DNA of 64,000 nt, taken from an uncultured Pirellula sp. Lineage in GTDB: Bacteria; Planctomycetota; Planctomycetia; Pirellulales; Pirellulaceae. A program made the translations under genes and the position numbers. Location of the stretch: contig CAITIE010000075.1 of NCBI GenBank assembly GCA_903892355.1, positions 1 to 64,000 on the forward strand. Reading direction: 5' to 3'. How positions within the stretch are numbered: the first letter of the stretch is position 1; each line of letters begins with the position of its first letter. The notes under the pieces are model-generated. The model made no database searches. It had not been told where the DNA came from and was given only the letters and a program-made list of their open reading frames with translations. Positions 55,146 to 63,881 of the stretch are shown here, one piece after another.

Positions 55146-56600
55146 ATGAACCACGGATGCAATGAGTTTGGACGAATGATGGTGTCCCGTCGCACGGCCC
55201 TCCGCGTGAGTGCGTTTGGATTGGCGAGTGTCCTCAAAAATCCATGGGGCGGGGCTTTTGCGAACTCGCCCGCGACGGGCAATGCCGACTCGGGCAATAC
55301 CGACACGGGCAATACCGACACGGGCGATGGCTCGAAGAACGAGGACCGCCGAGGCAAACCGCGAGCGAAAAGCGTGATCTTCCTGCATCAGTATGGAGGA
55401 CCAAGCCATATCGATACGTTCGATATGAAGCCGAATGCACCCGATGGCATTCGAGGTGAGTTTCAATGCATCTCCTCGGCTGTCCCTGGCTCACCTGTCT
55501 GTGAGTACCTGCCACGGTGGGGAGCACAACTGGATCGCTGGGCGCAGATTCGCTCGGTCCATCATGACATGAAGAACCATAATCCGGCGTGCTACTACTC
55601 GCTGACAGGGAAACGCCCACCCACCGACGATATCCGCCTTCGGGATACACTGGAACTCTATCCCGCTTATGGATCTTCGATCGCAAAATTCCTGAAGGGC
55701 TTCAACGGTGTTCCTTCTTTCATCGCCTACCCACACATCCTGCGCGATGGCGCCGTCTCTCCAGGACAACACGCGAGCTTTCTCGGGAAACAGTGCGATC
55801 CGTACTTCTTCCAAGCCGACCCGAACTCGTCCGATTTCGCCCTTCCTGAATTGCAACTACCCTCCAACGTCGATCTGTCTCGTCTGGAACGACGCCGCGA
55901 CTTGGTGCAGTGGATCGACCGCGAAGTCAAATTGATTGAAAAGTCTGCGGACGCCCGAGGACTGGATTCGCTCCAAGAACAAGCGTTGCAGATACTTTCC
56001 TCGACCAGCCTGCGCGATGCGATTGATCTAACCCGCGAAGACTCCGCACTGCGCGATGCCTACGGCCGAAACACCTATGGCCAGTCCTGCTTGCTGGCCC
56101 GAAGGCTCGTCGAGGCGGGGGCTCGGTGCATTACGGTCTACTTCTCGCAAAGCATCGGGGGCAAGGGTAGCGACGGTTGGGATACACATCAAGAAAACTT
56201 TAAGGACCTGCGCGAACGATTGTTGCCCGCGACCGATCAAACCGTACCTACGTTGATCTCGGACCTGGAATCGCGTGGATTGCTCGATGATACCCTCGTT
56301 CTATGGATGGGGGAGTTTGGACGCAGCCCCAACATCGGCGATCGCGATGGAAAAGGACGTGGGCACTGGCCCGATTGCTACACAGTCATGATGGCCGGTG
56401 GTGGTGTTCGTGGCGGGGCCATTCACGGTCTCAGCGATCCCAAAGGTGCATTCCCCGCTCGCGATCCTGTTGGCCCGGAAGATATCGCAGCAACCCTCTA
56501 CTGGGCTCTAGGGATCGACCCCCATGCCGAAGTGGCCGACACTCAAGGCCGCCCGCTGCCGATCTCCACGGGGGAACCGATCCGGTCGATTTTTAGCTGA
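55146..56600 (+). CDS. DUF1501 protein (alkaline-phosphatase/sulfatase-like)
   Basis: A 484-residue protein with a twin-arginine signal (SRRTALRVSAFGLASVL), so it is exported folded. The DUF1501 core shows FLHQYGGPSHIDTFDMKPNAP, LPRWGAQLDRWAQIRSVHHDM, HNPACYYSLTGKRPP, GWDTHQENFK, TLVLWMGEFGRSPNIG and GRGHWPDCYTVMMAGGGVRGG, the metal-site-like motifs of this family. Function in planctomycetes is thought to be hydrolysis of extracellular polymers together with its DUF1549/1553 neighbour 33 bp upstream; that is inference. A 45-bp in-frame repeat follows the signal. Confidence 0.9.
   Translation: MNHGCNEFGRMMVSRRTALRVSAFGLASVLKNPWGGAFANSPATGNADSGNTDTGNTDTGDGSKNEDRRGKPRAKSVIFLHQYGGPSHIDTFDMKPNAPDGIRGEFQCISSAVPGSPVCEYLPRWGAQLDRWAQIRSVHHDMKNHNPACYYSLTGKRPPTDDIRLRDTLELYPAYGSSIAKFLKGFNGVPSFIAYPHILRDGAVSPGQHASFLGKQCDPYFFQADPNSSDFALPELQLPSNVDLSRLERRRDLVQWIDREVKLIEKSADARGLDSLQEQALQILSSTSLRDAIDLTREDSALRDAYGRNTYGQSCLLARRLVEAGARCITVYFSQSIGGKGSDGWDTHQENFKDLRERLLPATDQTVPTLISDLESRGLLDDTLVLWMGEFGRSPNIGDRDGKGRGHWPDCYTVMMAGGGVRGGAIHGLSDPKGAFPARDPVGPEDIAATLYWALGIDPHAEVADTQGRPLPISTGEPIRSIFS
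55277..55321. repeat. 15-bp in-frame tandem repeat, 3 copies
   Basis: Three units (55277-55291, 55292-55306, 55307-55321) of gggcaataccgacac encode GNADS, GNTDT, GNTDT behind the Tat signal peptide of the DUF1501 protein. Confidence 0.93.
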
Positions 56601-56606
56601 TACCAA

Positions 56607-57710
56607 TCAACCGAGGCAAGCGTCGATCGCATCTTCGATCAATTCCAAAGGAGCATCAACCACCGTTTCGACGTGACCGATTCGAGATGGCAGGATCAAA
56701 TGCAGTCGCCCATGCGAGGTTTTCTTGTCGAGCAACATCGCGTCCATCATCGCCGCATGCGAAAACCTCGACGCGATCGCGGGAGCAATCCGGGTAGGCA
56801 AACCAAACCTCGCTAAAAGCTCGGTCTGACGCTCCAAGTCGCTTGCAGTCCACCGACCGAGCGACAACGCCAACATGCCAGCCATAGTCATCCCAATCGA
56901 AATGGCCTCCCCGTGAAGGTACGTTCCATACTCGGCTAAAGTTTCAATCGCGTGCCCAAACGTGTGCCCGTAATTGAGGATGGCCCGCAGGCCCGTCGTT
57001 TCACGCTCGTCAGCCGCCACCACCTGCGCTTTCAACTCACACGATCGTTTGACGATTTCGGTTACTGCGAAATCGTCCCGGCCCAAAATGTCGCTAGCCC
57101 GATCCTCAAGGCTTCGAAAAAAAGCCTCGTCGAGAATAACGCCGTATTTCACAACCTCCGCCAACCCGCTTCGGTACTCGCGATCGGGGAGTGAATCCAA
57201 ACTCGCAGTATCGACCCAAACCAAACTCGGTTGCCAAAATGCCCCGATCACATTTTTTGCTTCGGGCAAATTGATACCGGTTTTTCCTCCCACACTGCTA
57301 TCGACCATCGCTAACAATGTCGTCGGTACCTGAACAAAACGCACCCCACGATTCCACGTCGATGCCACAAACCCAACTAGATCTCCAATCACTCCGCCAC
57401 CGATTGCCACCAGAACCGATTGACGATCTGCCTTGAGCGAGAGCATTGTTTTCCATAATCGATCCAACTGCTCAACACTCTTGCTGGTTTCTCCACTAGC
57501 AACCGACACCAAGTGAATGCTTCGTGAGTCCGGAGCAATCACCATTGCGTTTCGGGCGGCAAATCTCGCTACCGATTCGTCATGCACGATAATGATCTTC
57601 GAGCACTTCGGAACCGCGTCTCGAAGCATGTGGCCAAATTCGTTTGCTTCAGGACGCCCTATGTGGATAGGGTAACTGCGAGCATCGAGGGAAACCTGGA
57701 GTGTTTGCAT
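56607..57710 (-). CDS. aroB: 3-dehydroquinate synthase
   Basis: AroB converts DAHP to 3-dehydroquinate in the shikimate pathway, using NAD and a divalent metal. The 367-residue protein has GETSKSVEQLDRLW, GGGVIGDLVGFVAS (NAD site), PTTLLAMVDSSVGGKTGINLP, RSGLAEVVKYGVI and NYGHTFGHAIE with the metal-binding histidine, plus HGEAISIGM. Length and motifs are standard. It lies 55 bp after the kinase gene, same strand, and ends 6 bp from the convergent DUF1501 gene. Confidence 0.95.
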   Translation of the reverse strand: MQTLQVSLDARSYPIHIGRPEANEFGHMLRDAVPKCSKIIIVHDESVARFAARNAMVIAPDSRSIHLVSVASGETSKSVEQLDRLWKTMLSLKADRQSVLVAIGGGVIGDLVGFVASTWNRGVRFVQVPTTLLAMVDSSVGGKTGINLPEAKNVIGAFWQPSLVWVDTASLDSLPDREYRSGLAEVVKYGVILDEAFFRSLEDRASDILGRDDFAVTEIVKRSCELKAQVVAADERETTGLRAILNYGHTFGHAIETLAEYGTYLHGEAISIGMTMAGMLALSLGRWTASDLERQTELLARFGLPTRIAPAIASRFSHAAMMDAMLLDKKTSHGRLHLILPSRIGHVETVVDAPLELIEDAIDACLG

Positions 57711-57765
57711 GTGCGAGGATCAAAAGGGGAATCAAATATCAAATAACGATGCTGGGAAGTAAGAA

Positions 57766-59328
57766 TCATTCCCGATTGACTGCAAGTACGACTTGGGAAT
57801 GGCACAAGATATCGTGCAACGCTCGTCTGCCCTTGAGGACGAACAACGTCATGGTGTTGATCACCAGAAACAAGGTTAGGAAGAACTCAATTCCTTGTGC
57901 CAACGTCTCGGACCTAAGTGAAACGTAAAGTCCCAATGGAAAACACCAAGCGAAGGCGTTCCGAAGGACTTCACGTGGCACCAACTGTTCGCTGCGAGGG
58001 GGGAGTCCATGCTCCTCCACGATCCGCAATTGAAATAGATATCGCCCCAACGATCTCCAGCCTCGATATATGGCCATCAAGTACAACGCGGGGACGATCA
58101 GCGACGCAAAAGCAATGATCGGGATAAACAACTGCCAATTGAGCGAGTTTGCACTGGCGTAACTATTGATCGAAAAGATCGCGACAGCAAACGGCGCAAT
58201 CGCAATCAGCAAACCGATTTGGTCTACGACAAAAGCCATCGCGCGCGGAGCGTACCCGGCAGGCGTCGTACTGACCGGTGTGATTTCTCGTAGGTCGGTT
58301 AATAGAGCATCGTAGTCGGGGTAACGGTCTTTTGGGGATTTTGCCAACAGTCGTTCGATCAGTGCTCGGAACTCATGAGGCACACTCGCAGGCCATGAAG
58401 TGGGGAAATCGACGGCGGCTGTCAAATGGGTCTCTAGTCGCTGTCGGACCGTTTCACCCTTTAGCTCAAACGGCATCCGACCGAATACCAACTCAAATAG
58501 AGTTACTCCGAGCGCATACATGTCCGATTGAGGACTAAATCCTTCCCCTCGAAAAAGCTCGGGGGCAACGTACGCCGGCGTGCCAGCGATTGGGGTATCC
58601 GTCTCTGTCCCACTTTGGATCCGAGACAATCCGAAATCGGAGAGTTTGATTCGACCATCTCCGGCCATGATCAAATTCGCAGGCTTGATGTCGGCATGGA
58701 TAATATCGAACAACGCCGCATGCTTGAGTGCAGATGCAACTTGAATGGCATACAAGATCGCCTCTTCGTAAGGGATGGCTCCTTCGCTCTTGAGCCTTTC
58801 GGACAACGTGGGCCCTGGCAATAATTCCATGGCCAGGAATGGCTCCTCGTCCTGGCGTCCTACGTAGTAGATGGTTACCACGTTCGGATGATTCAGCCTC
58901 GCCTGCGCAACGGCCTCTCTCAAGGTCGCATCCAAACGAGAATCGCTGCACACATTGCGATTCTGCATGACCTTGACAGCAACATAGCGCTGCAGTGACA
59001 TATCGAGCGCTCGATACACCGCGCCCATACCGCCCCCACCGAGCCGTCGGTCGAGTCGAAAGTGCCCGAATACTTTGTTGGCTAAGTCGTCTTCGGGGTC
59101 GACTTCAAAGTGATGAAACTCGTCTGTCCTATCCAGATCCGTGATGCTCACTGTCGCGTTGATCGCGTTTTGGATGGCAGCGCCCGAGATCCGACGCAGG
59201 CACGAAGGGCACTGACCACCCTCCCGCGGATCTACCGGATATTCGTGACCGCAGACACAGTGGTACAGAGGTCCGGTATTTTGGACCGATTCGGTATCTT
59301 TTTGTGCTGTGATGGGACTAGTTTGCAT
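57766..59328 (-). CDS. Zinc-ribbon / Ser-Thr kinase / RDD membrane protein
   Basis: A 520-residue fusion. Four Cys (C24, C26, C40, C43) form a zinc-ribbon. Residues 75-350 are a PknB-like kinase: GGGGMGAVYRALD, VAVKVM, catalytic loop IIHADIKPANLI near residue 209, SDFGLS, GTPAYVAPELF. The loop has HAD where HRD is normal, so this is a non-RD kinase, the catalytic Asp being kept. The C-terminus is an RDD domain with four hydrophobic helices (QIGLLIAIAPFAVAIF, FIPIIAFASLIVPALYL and two more) and closing RRALHDILCHSQVV. ATG 59328 is preferred; an upstream start at 59370 is in frame. RDD proteins may be transporters; function inferred. Confidence 0.85.
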   Translation of the reverse strand: MQTSPITAQKDTESVQNTGPLYHCVCGHEYPVDPREGGQCPSCLRRISGAAIQNAINATVSITDLDRTDEFHHFEVDPEDDLANKVFGHFRLDRRLGGGGMGAVYRALDMSLQRYVAVKVMQNRNVCSDSRLDATLREAVAQARLNHPNVVTIYYVGRQDEEPFLAMELLPGPTLSERLKSEGAIPYEEAILYAIQVASALKHAALFDIIHADIKPANLIMAGDGRIKLSDFGLSRIQSGTETDTPIAGTPAYVAPELFRGEGFSPQSDMYALGVTLFELVFGRMPFELKGETVRQRLETHLTAAVDFPTSWPASVPHEFRALIERLLAKSPKDRYPDYDALLTDLREITPVSTTPAGYAPRAMAFVVDQIGLLIAIAPFAVAIFSINSYASANSLNWQLFIPIIAFASLIVPALYLMAIYRGWRSLGRYLFQLRIVEEHGLPPRSEQLVPREVLRNAFAWCFPLGLYVSLRSETLAQGIEFFLTLFLVINTMTLFVLKGRRALHDILCHSQVVLAVNRE

Positions 59329-59394
59329 GCTGGGAATTGTACACACTGTACTCACGTTCGGCGTGAGCAATTCAGACTCACCCCAACCAACGAT

Positions 59395-59466
59395 TTAGTC
59401 CTATCACCTTAGTCCTGTCACCACCCGGATTCCCCCCGAAAGCTCTGGATTCCCACGAAAGCTACC
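59395..59466. repeat. Two short tandem duplications in the intergenic region
   Basis: A 14-bp unit (ttagtcctatcacc) is duplicated at 59395-59408 and 59409-59422; a 20-bp unit (ggattccccccgaaagctct) is duplicated with changes at 59427-59446 and 59447-59466. They precede the ATG at 59469. Confidence 0.85.
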
Positions 59467-59468
59467 GT

Positions 59469-60569
59469 ATGGAATGGCTACCCCCTCCCGACGACCACCC
59501 AACCCCCTCCCTGATCGTGCACGGAGGTGTCGTCGATCGGAACCTCAGCCGCATGCAATCGTATTGCAACAACCACGCACTCAACCTTCGTCCCCACACG
59601 AAAACCCATAAATCGTTGGAAATGGCGAGACGACAACTTGCTGTTGGGGCAGTCGGTTTGACGGTGGCCAAGGTCGGTGAAGCCGAAATCATGAGCCGCG
59701 TCTGTTCGGACGTCTTTATCGCCTATCCGGCCGTCGGTAGCCACCGTTTGGCCCGTATCGCCACGCTTGGCAAATCCCATCGCATTTCGATCGGCATCGA
59801 CTCCCTAGCTGCCGCAAAATCACTGCAGGATGCCGCAGCATCGCAATCTTGCAAACTCGGCGTTCTGGTCGATTTAGAAGTCGGCTTCTTCCGCACCGGT
59901 GTCGAGGATCCCAAGAACGCTATCGCATTGTGCGAGTTTGTCGCTTCGCAGAAAAATCTCGACTTTCGGGGGGTGATGTGCTTCCCAGGCCACATCCTGC
60001 CATCCGCCGATGATTCGGTCTGGTACGCCTACACGGACTCGCTCGCCAAGGTCATCGACCAACTCCAAAGCCGGTCTATCCCGGTTCCGATCGTATCCGG
60101 TGGATCGACTCCCACCGCCATGCAATCCCATCGCAATCCCCTTCTGAACGAAATACGACCAGGTACGTATATCTACAACGACATGAACGAAGTCAGACTC
60201 GGAGTCGCGACTTTGGACGATTGCGCGGCCAGAGTTCTGGCCACCGTAGTCAGCACCCCGAGCCGCAATAAATTTATCGTTGACGCAGGGAGCAAAACCC
60301 TCTCGAGCGATCGAAACTGCGTCGATGCCGACTCGGGCTTCGGATACGTCGTCGAATTTCCGGATGCGAAAATTTCACGTCTCAGCGAAGAACATGGTGA
60401 GGTTGTACTGCCCGAAGCGAGCCCATCAAAACCACCAAGGGTCGGCGATCGTATATGGATCATCCCCAACCACATATGCGTCAGTGTCAACCTTCAGAAC
60501 TCGTTCTACTTGCTGGAACAGGAAACGCTCGATCAACTTCCCGTCGATGCGCGTGGAATGCTGGTTTGA
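59469..60569 (+). CDS. D-threonine aldolase / D-serine dehydratase-like PLP enzyme
   Basis: A fold-III PLP enzyme of 366 residues with an alanine-racemase-like barrel. PLP lysine K45 lies in RPHTKTHKS. The metal-binding motif PNHICVSVN near residue 335 is typical of D-threonine aldolase and eukaryotic-type D-serine dehydratase. SGGSTPTA and RPGTYIYNDMN lie between. It should act on D-3-hydroxyamino acids; the exact substrate cannot be told. The start follows a duplicated intergenic segment. The next gene is 167 bp downstream. Confidence 0.88.
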   Translation: MEWLPPPDDHPTPSLIVHGGVVDRNLSRMQSYCNNHALNLRPHTKTHKSLEMARRQLAVGAVGLTVAKVGEAEIMSRVCSDVFIAYPAVGSHRLARIATLGKSHRISIGIDSLAAAKSLQDAAASQSCKLGVLVDLEVGFFRTGVEDPKNAIALCEFVASQKNLDFRGVMCFPGHILPSADDSVWYAYTDSLAKVIDQLQSRSIPVPIVSGGSTPTAMQSHRNPLLNEIRPGTYIYNDMNEVRLGVATLDDCAARVLATVVSTPSRNKFIVDAGSKTLSSDRNCVDADSGFGYVVEFPDAKISRLSEEHGEVVLPEASPSKPPRVGDRIWIIPNHICVSVNLQNSFYLLEQETLDQLPVDARGMLV

Positions 60570-60736
60570 GCTTGGTGGATGCATACTCGCACCGTTAAAC
60601 GCCCTGCCAATCCAGCAGCAATATCAACAGCCAGCCCCACCGCTATGAAATACGTTGAACAAATGATGAATTGCTCCGTATGGATTGGACCAAGGCGGAT
60701 CGAACAGCAGCGGACTAAACAGAACGGGACCTTATC

Positions 60737-61504
60737 GTGGTAAAAGTGACTGTCCTCGTCCCTGCATTCAACGAAGAAGGAACCATCGACAAGGTGCTGT
60801 CCAAACTCCTGGCACTTTCCTTGGAAAGCAAAGAGATCCTGGTGGTCGACGATGGGTCCACCGACAAAACCGCGGAGGTGGTCGCATCGCTGGCTGCACA
60901 GCATCCCTCTGTCCGCTTGTTCCAGCAACCGCGTAACATGGGCAAGACTGCCGCTATTGCTCGAGCCATCGCCGAGTCGACCGGTGAGATTCTGATCATC
61001 CAAGACGCCGACTTGGAATACGATCCCGAAGAGATTGCCGACGTGATCGCACCGATCATGAACGATGTTGCCGACGTTGTTTATGGAAGCCGCTTCTTAG
61101 TCAAGAAAGCTTCGCGCGTCCTGTATTTCTATCATTATGTCGCCAACAAATTTTTAACGTTGCTCAGCAATTTGTTGACCAACCGAAACATGTCGGATAT
61201 CGAGACATGCTACAAGGCTTTCCGACGCGAAGTGATCGTGCCTCTGGATTTTACCAGCCGAGGTTTTGGACTCGAGGTCGAGATCACGGCCATGATCTGC
61301 AAAACCAACGCCAGAACCTATGAGGTCCCGATTTCTTACTACGGCCGAACCTACGAAGAAGGAAAGAAAATCGGAGTGCGCGATGGGATCGCTGCAGTCT
61401 GGTACATCCTCTACTACAACCTGATCGCTCCGCTGACACCGTCCGGCCAGTTCTACATCCACACGGTCAACAACGCTTTGGCCAAACGACCTAAATCGGA
61501 GTAA
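60737..61504 (+). CDS. Glycosyltransferase family 2
   Basis: A 255-residue GT2 enzyme with a GTG start (MVKVTVLVPAFNEEGT). Motifs are VVDDGSTDKTAEVV, PRNMGKTAAIARAI, and the metal-binding IIQDADLEYDPEEI near residue 95, then NLLTNRNMSDIETCYKAFRR and GFGLEVEITAMICKT. This is the dolichol-phosphate-sugar synthase type, like the protein at 39114-39995 but without the N-terminal tail. GGGA lies before the GTG. No transmembrane domain is seen. A 10-bp repeat covers its stop codon. Confidence 0.9.
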   Translation: MVKVTVLVPAFNEEGTIDKVLSKLLALSLESKEILVVDDGSTDKTAEVVASLAAQHPSVRLFQQPRNMGKTAAIARAIAESTGEILIIQDADLEYDPEEIADVIAPIMNDVADVVYGSRFLVKKASRVLYFYHYVANKFLTLLSNLLTNRNMSDIETCYKAFRREVIVPLDFTSRGFGLEVEITAMICKTNARTYEVPISYYGRTYEEGKKIGVRDGIAAVWYILYYNLIAPLTPSGQFYIHTVNNALAKRPKSE

Positions 61505-61521
61505 ATCGAGGTAAATCCGAT
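61492..61521. repeat. 10-bp tandem repeat across the stop codon
   Basis: Three units of taaatcggag-type sequence (61492-61501, 61502-61511, 61512-61521); the TAA of the glycosyltransferase gene lies in the second copy. Confidence 0.75.
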
Positions 61522-61608
61522 TGCCCCCCAGCGGCCACAGTTGGGTTTCTTGACGTGGACTTCGTTCTCGTATCGAATGAGTAAAAATCATCCTACGACG
61601 AGAAACCA

Positions 61609-63066
61609 ATGGCCACGATGAAGATTGAATCGTTTTCTGCAGACTGGATCGAAACCCCTTGCGATGCATTGGTTGTAGCCGCCGATGAGGACTGGCGAGC
61701 ACGCCAGGAAATCCAACAACTTTCTACCGCCACCCAAGGCTGGTTGAGCCGGTTGTTGGAAAGTGGCGAAATCTCCACGAAACCTAACAAAGTCACCGTG
61801 CTGCTCGGCCCCCCGCAGATCGCTAGTCCACTTTTGGCGATCGTAGGTACCGGATCGCGGACCTCAGGACTGAACAATATCCATTTCCGCGCAGCGAGCG
61901 CAGCGATGAAAACCATCTGTACCCGCAAACGAGGTACCGTGCGATTGGTTGGCCTGGGAGCGTCTCCGCTCGAACTCCGCGCCGCTGTTGCCGGTTCAAT
62001 GGTGGGATGCGTCGGACAAGACCTCTTTCGCGCTGAGAAATCGCTCATCGAACCCGATCTTATTGAATGGGTCGGTGTTAGCGATCCACAACTGCGGGCC
62101 GGGCAAACGATCGGAGAATCGATCAATATCACTAGGCGGCTCGTGAACCTGCCTCCAAATTACCTCTACCCGGAAACCTTTGAGAATGAGGCGCGCGCCG
62201 TCGCCGTCGACTGCGGTCTTTCTATCGAGGTTTGGGATAAAGCAAAACTCGAACAGGAACGATGCGGTGCACTCCTCGGTGTGGCCCGAGGATCGGTCCG
62301 CGATCCACGGATCATCATTCTACGCTACCAAGGTTCCTCGCCCGACGCGGAACCGCTCGCTCTCGTCGGCAAAGGGGTTACCTTTGACAGCGGCGGTTAC
62401 TCGATCAAACCGACCGATGGTATGCTCACCATGAAATGCGATATGGCAGGTGCCGCCACCGTCCTAGGGATCCTCAACGCTGCGGCAAAGCTTCGAGCCA
62501 AACGCAATATCGTCGGTGTGCTCGGCTTGGTGGAGAACCTGATCTCCGGCGATGCGTTTAAGCTCGGGGATGTGCTTACCGCTCGCAGCGGAAAGACCAT
62601 CGAAATTCATAATACCGATGCCGAAGGCCGATTGGTGCTGGCCGATTGTCTCAATGTTGCCCTCGATCAAAAGCCTTCCCAAATCGTGGACTTCGCGACG
62701 CTGACCGGCGCGTGCGTGGTCGCACTTGGAACCGAAGTCGCTGGCTTGATGACCAACAACAGCAAGCTGCAATCGGAAATCCAGTCCTTCTCAGAGCGGT
62801 GCGGCGAACATACCTGGCCACTCCCGATGCACTCTTTCTACACCGAACAGATCGCTGGAAAAGTCGCCGACATCAAGAACGTTGGCGAAGGGCGATGGGG
62901 TGGCGCTATAACCGCTGCAAAGTTCCTCGAGGAGTTCGTCGCCGAAACACCCTGGGCGCACCTCGATATCGCCGGCCCGGCATTCTACGATAGCCCGAAA
63001 CCATGGGCCGATGCAGGAGGCTCCGGCGTGCTGGTCCGATCCTTTGCTGAGTGGCTACTCGCATGA
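61609..63066 (+). CDS. pepA: Leucyl aminopeptidase (M17)
   Basis: A 485-residue cytosolic zinc aminopeptidase. The catalytic M17 core shows LVGKGVTFDSGGYSIKP (metal ligands), MKCDMAGAATVLG and NTDAEGRLVLADCL near residue 335, plus the C-terminal active-site Arg region. The N-terminal 150 residues are the usual hexamer-forming domain. Two ATGs are possible (61609 and 61618). The stop overlaps the next ATG (ATGA). Confidence 0.95.
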   Translation: MATMKIESFSADWIETPCDALVVAADEDWRARQEIQQLSTATQGWLSRLLESGEISTKPNKVTVLLGPPQIASPLLAIVGTGSRTSGLNNIHFRAASAAMKTICTRKRGTVRLVGLGASPLELRAAVAGSMVGCVGQDLFRAEKSLIEPDLIEWVGVSDPQLRAGQTIGESINITRRLVNLPPNYLYPETFENEARAVAVDCGLSIEVWDKAKLEQERCGALLGVARGSVRDPRIIILRYQGSSPDAEPLALVGKGVTFDSGGYSIKPTDGMLTMKCDMAGAATVLGILNAAAKLRAKRNIVGVLGLVENLISGDAFKLGDVLTARSGKTIEIHNTDAEGRLVLADCLNVALDQKPSQIVDFATLTGACVVALGTEVAGLMTNNSKLQSEIQSFSERCGEHTWPLPMHSFYTEQIAGKVADIKNVGEGRWGGAITAAKFLEEFVAETPWAHLDIAGPAFYDSPKPWADAGGSGVLVRSFAEWLLA

Positions 63067-63803
63067 ACACTACCTCGGATGATCTAAAAGAACAACAGAC
63101 GATCGACGAGGTTCGACGCCAGTACCATGAGCTCGCCGAACTCGCAGGTTCCCTCGCTCACGAAATCAAAAATCCGCTCTCGGTGATCCACATGAATACG
63201 GATCTCCTGTGCGAGGAACTCGAGGAAAGCCAATGGCCCGGAAAACGCCGCGCAATTTCGAAAGTGGATATGATCCGGCAGCAATGCCACCGCATGGAAA
63301 ACCTCCTTCGTGATTTTCTACGCTTCGCTCGCATGCAAGACATGGAATTGTCAGTCGGTTCGCTCAACGACCAAATTATTGTTGTGCTGAATCTGTTCCA
63401 GCCCCAAGCCGATAAACAGAACATCCATCTGGACAAACTGCTCGATCCCAATCTCCCCAATATTCGACTCAATAGCAGCGCACTCCAAGCCGCATTGATC
63501 AACCTGGTCAAGAACGCAATCGAAGCCATGCCCGATGGCGGTGAACTCTATGTCCAAACCTACATCACCCCCAAGGGTGTCGCCATGGACATGATCGATA
63601 CAGGATGCGGAATGGATGAAACCACCGCCATGCGCATGTTCGAACCCTTTTACTCGACCAAACCCGAAGGCTCCGGACTCGGACTTCCTACCACGAGGAA
63701 AATCATCGAAGCCCACGGTGGACGGATCAGTGTTCAAAGCGAAGTCGGTCGCGGCACCAAATTCGTGATCGAATTCCCAACCCCAATCCGACTGGCCCCC
63801 TAA
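63063..63803 (+). CDS. Soluble sensor histidine kinase
   Basis: A 246-residue kinase without membrane helices or a sensor domain. After a 25-residue helical N-terminus come the H box SLAHEIKNPLSVI, the N box LINLVKNAIEAMPDGG, DTGCGMDE (G1), the F-box FEPFYSTK and GSGLGLPTTRKIIEAHGG (G2). These make it a NtrB-like HisKA/HATPase_c protein. Its ATG overlaps the pepA stop (ATGA), so it is translationally coupled. No response regulator is next to it. Input may come from a partner protein. Confidence 0.9.
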   Translation: MNTTSDDLKEQQTIDEVRRQYHELAELAGSLAHEIKNPLSVIHMNTDLLCEELEESQWPGKRRAISKVDMIRQQCHRMENLLRDFLRFARMQDMELSVGSLNDQIIVVLNLFQPQADKQNIHLDKLLDPNLPNIRLNSSALQAALINLVKNAIEAMPDGGELYVQTYITPKGVAMDMIDTGCGMDETTAMRMFEPFYSTKPEGSGLGLPTTRKIIEAHGGRISVQSEVGRGTKFVIEFPTPIRLAP

Positions 63804-63881
63804 TAGGCTGGTCTTTGAAGCACAAAGAATTTGACGGAGTACCTGGAACGAGGTACTTGGAAGGAGCACTAGGCGGTCCCC

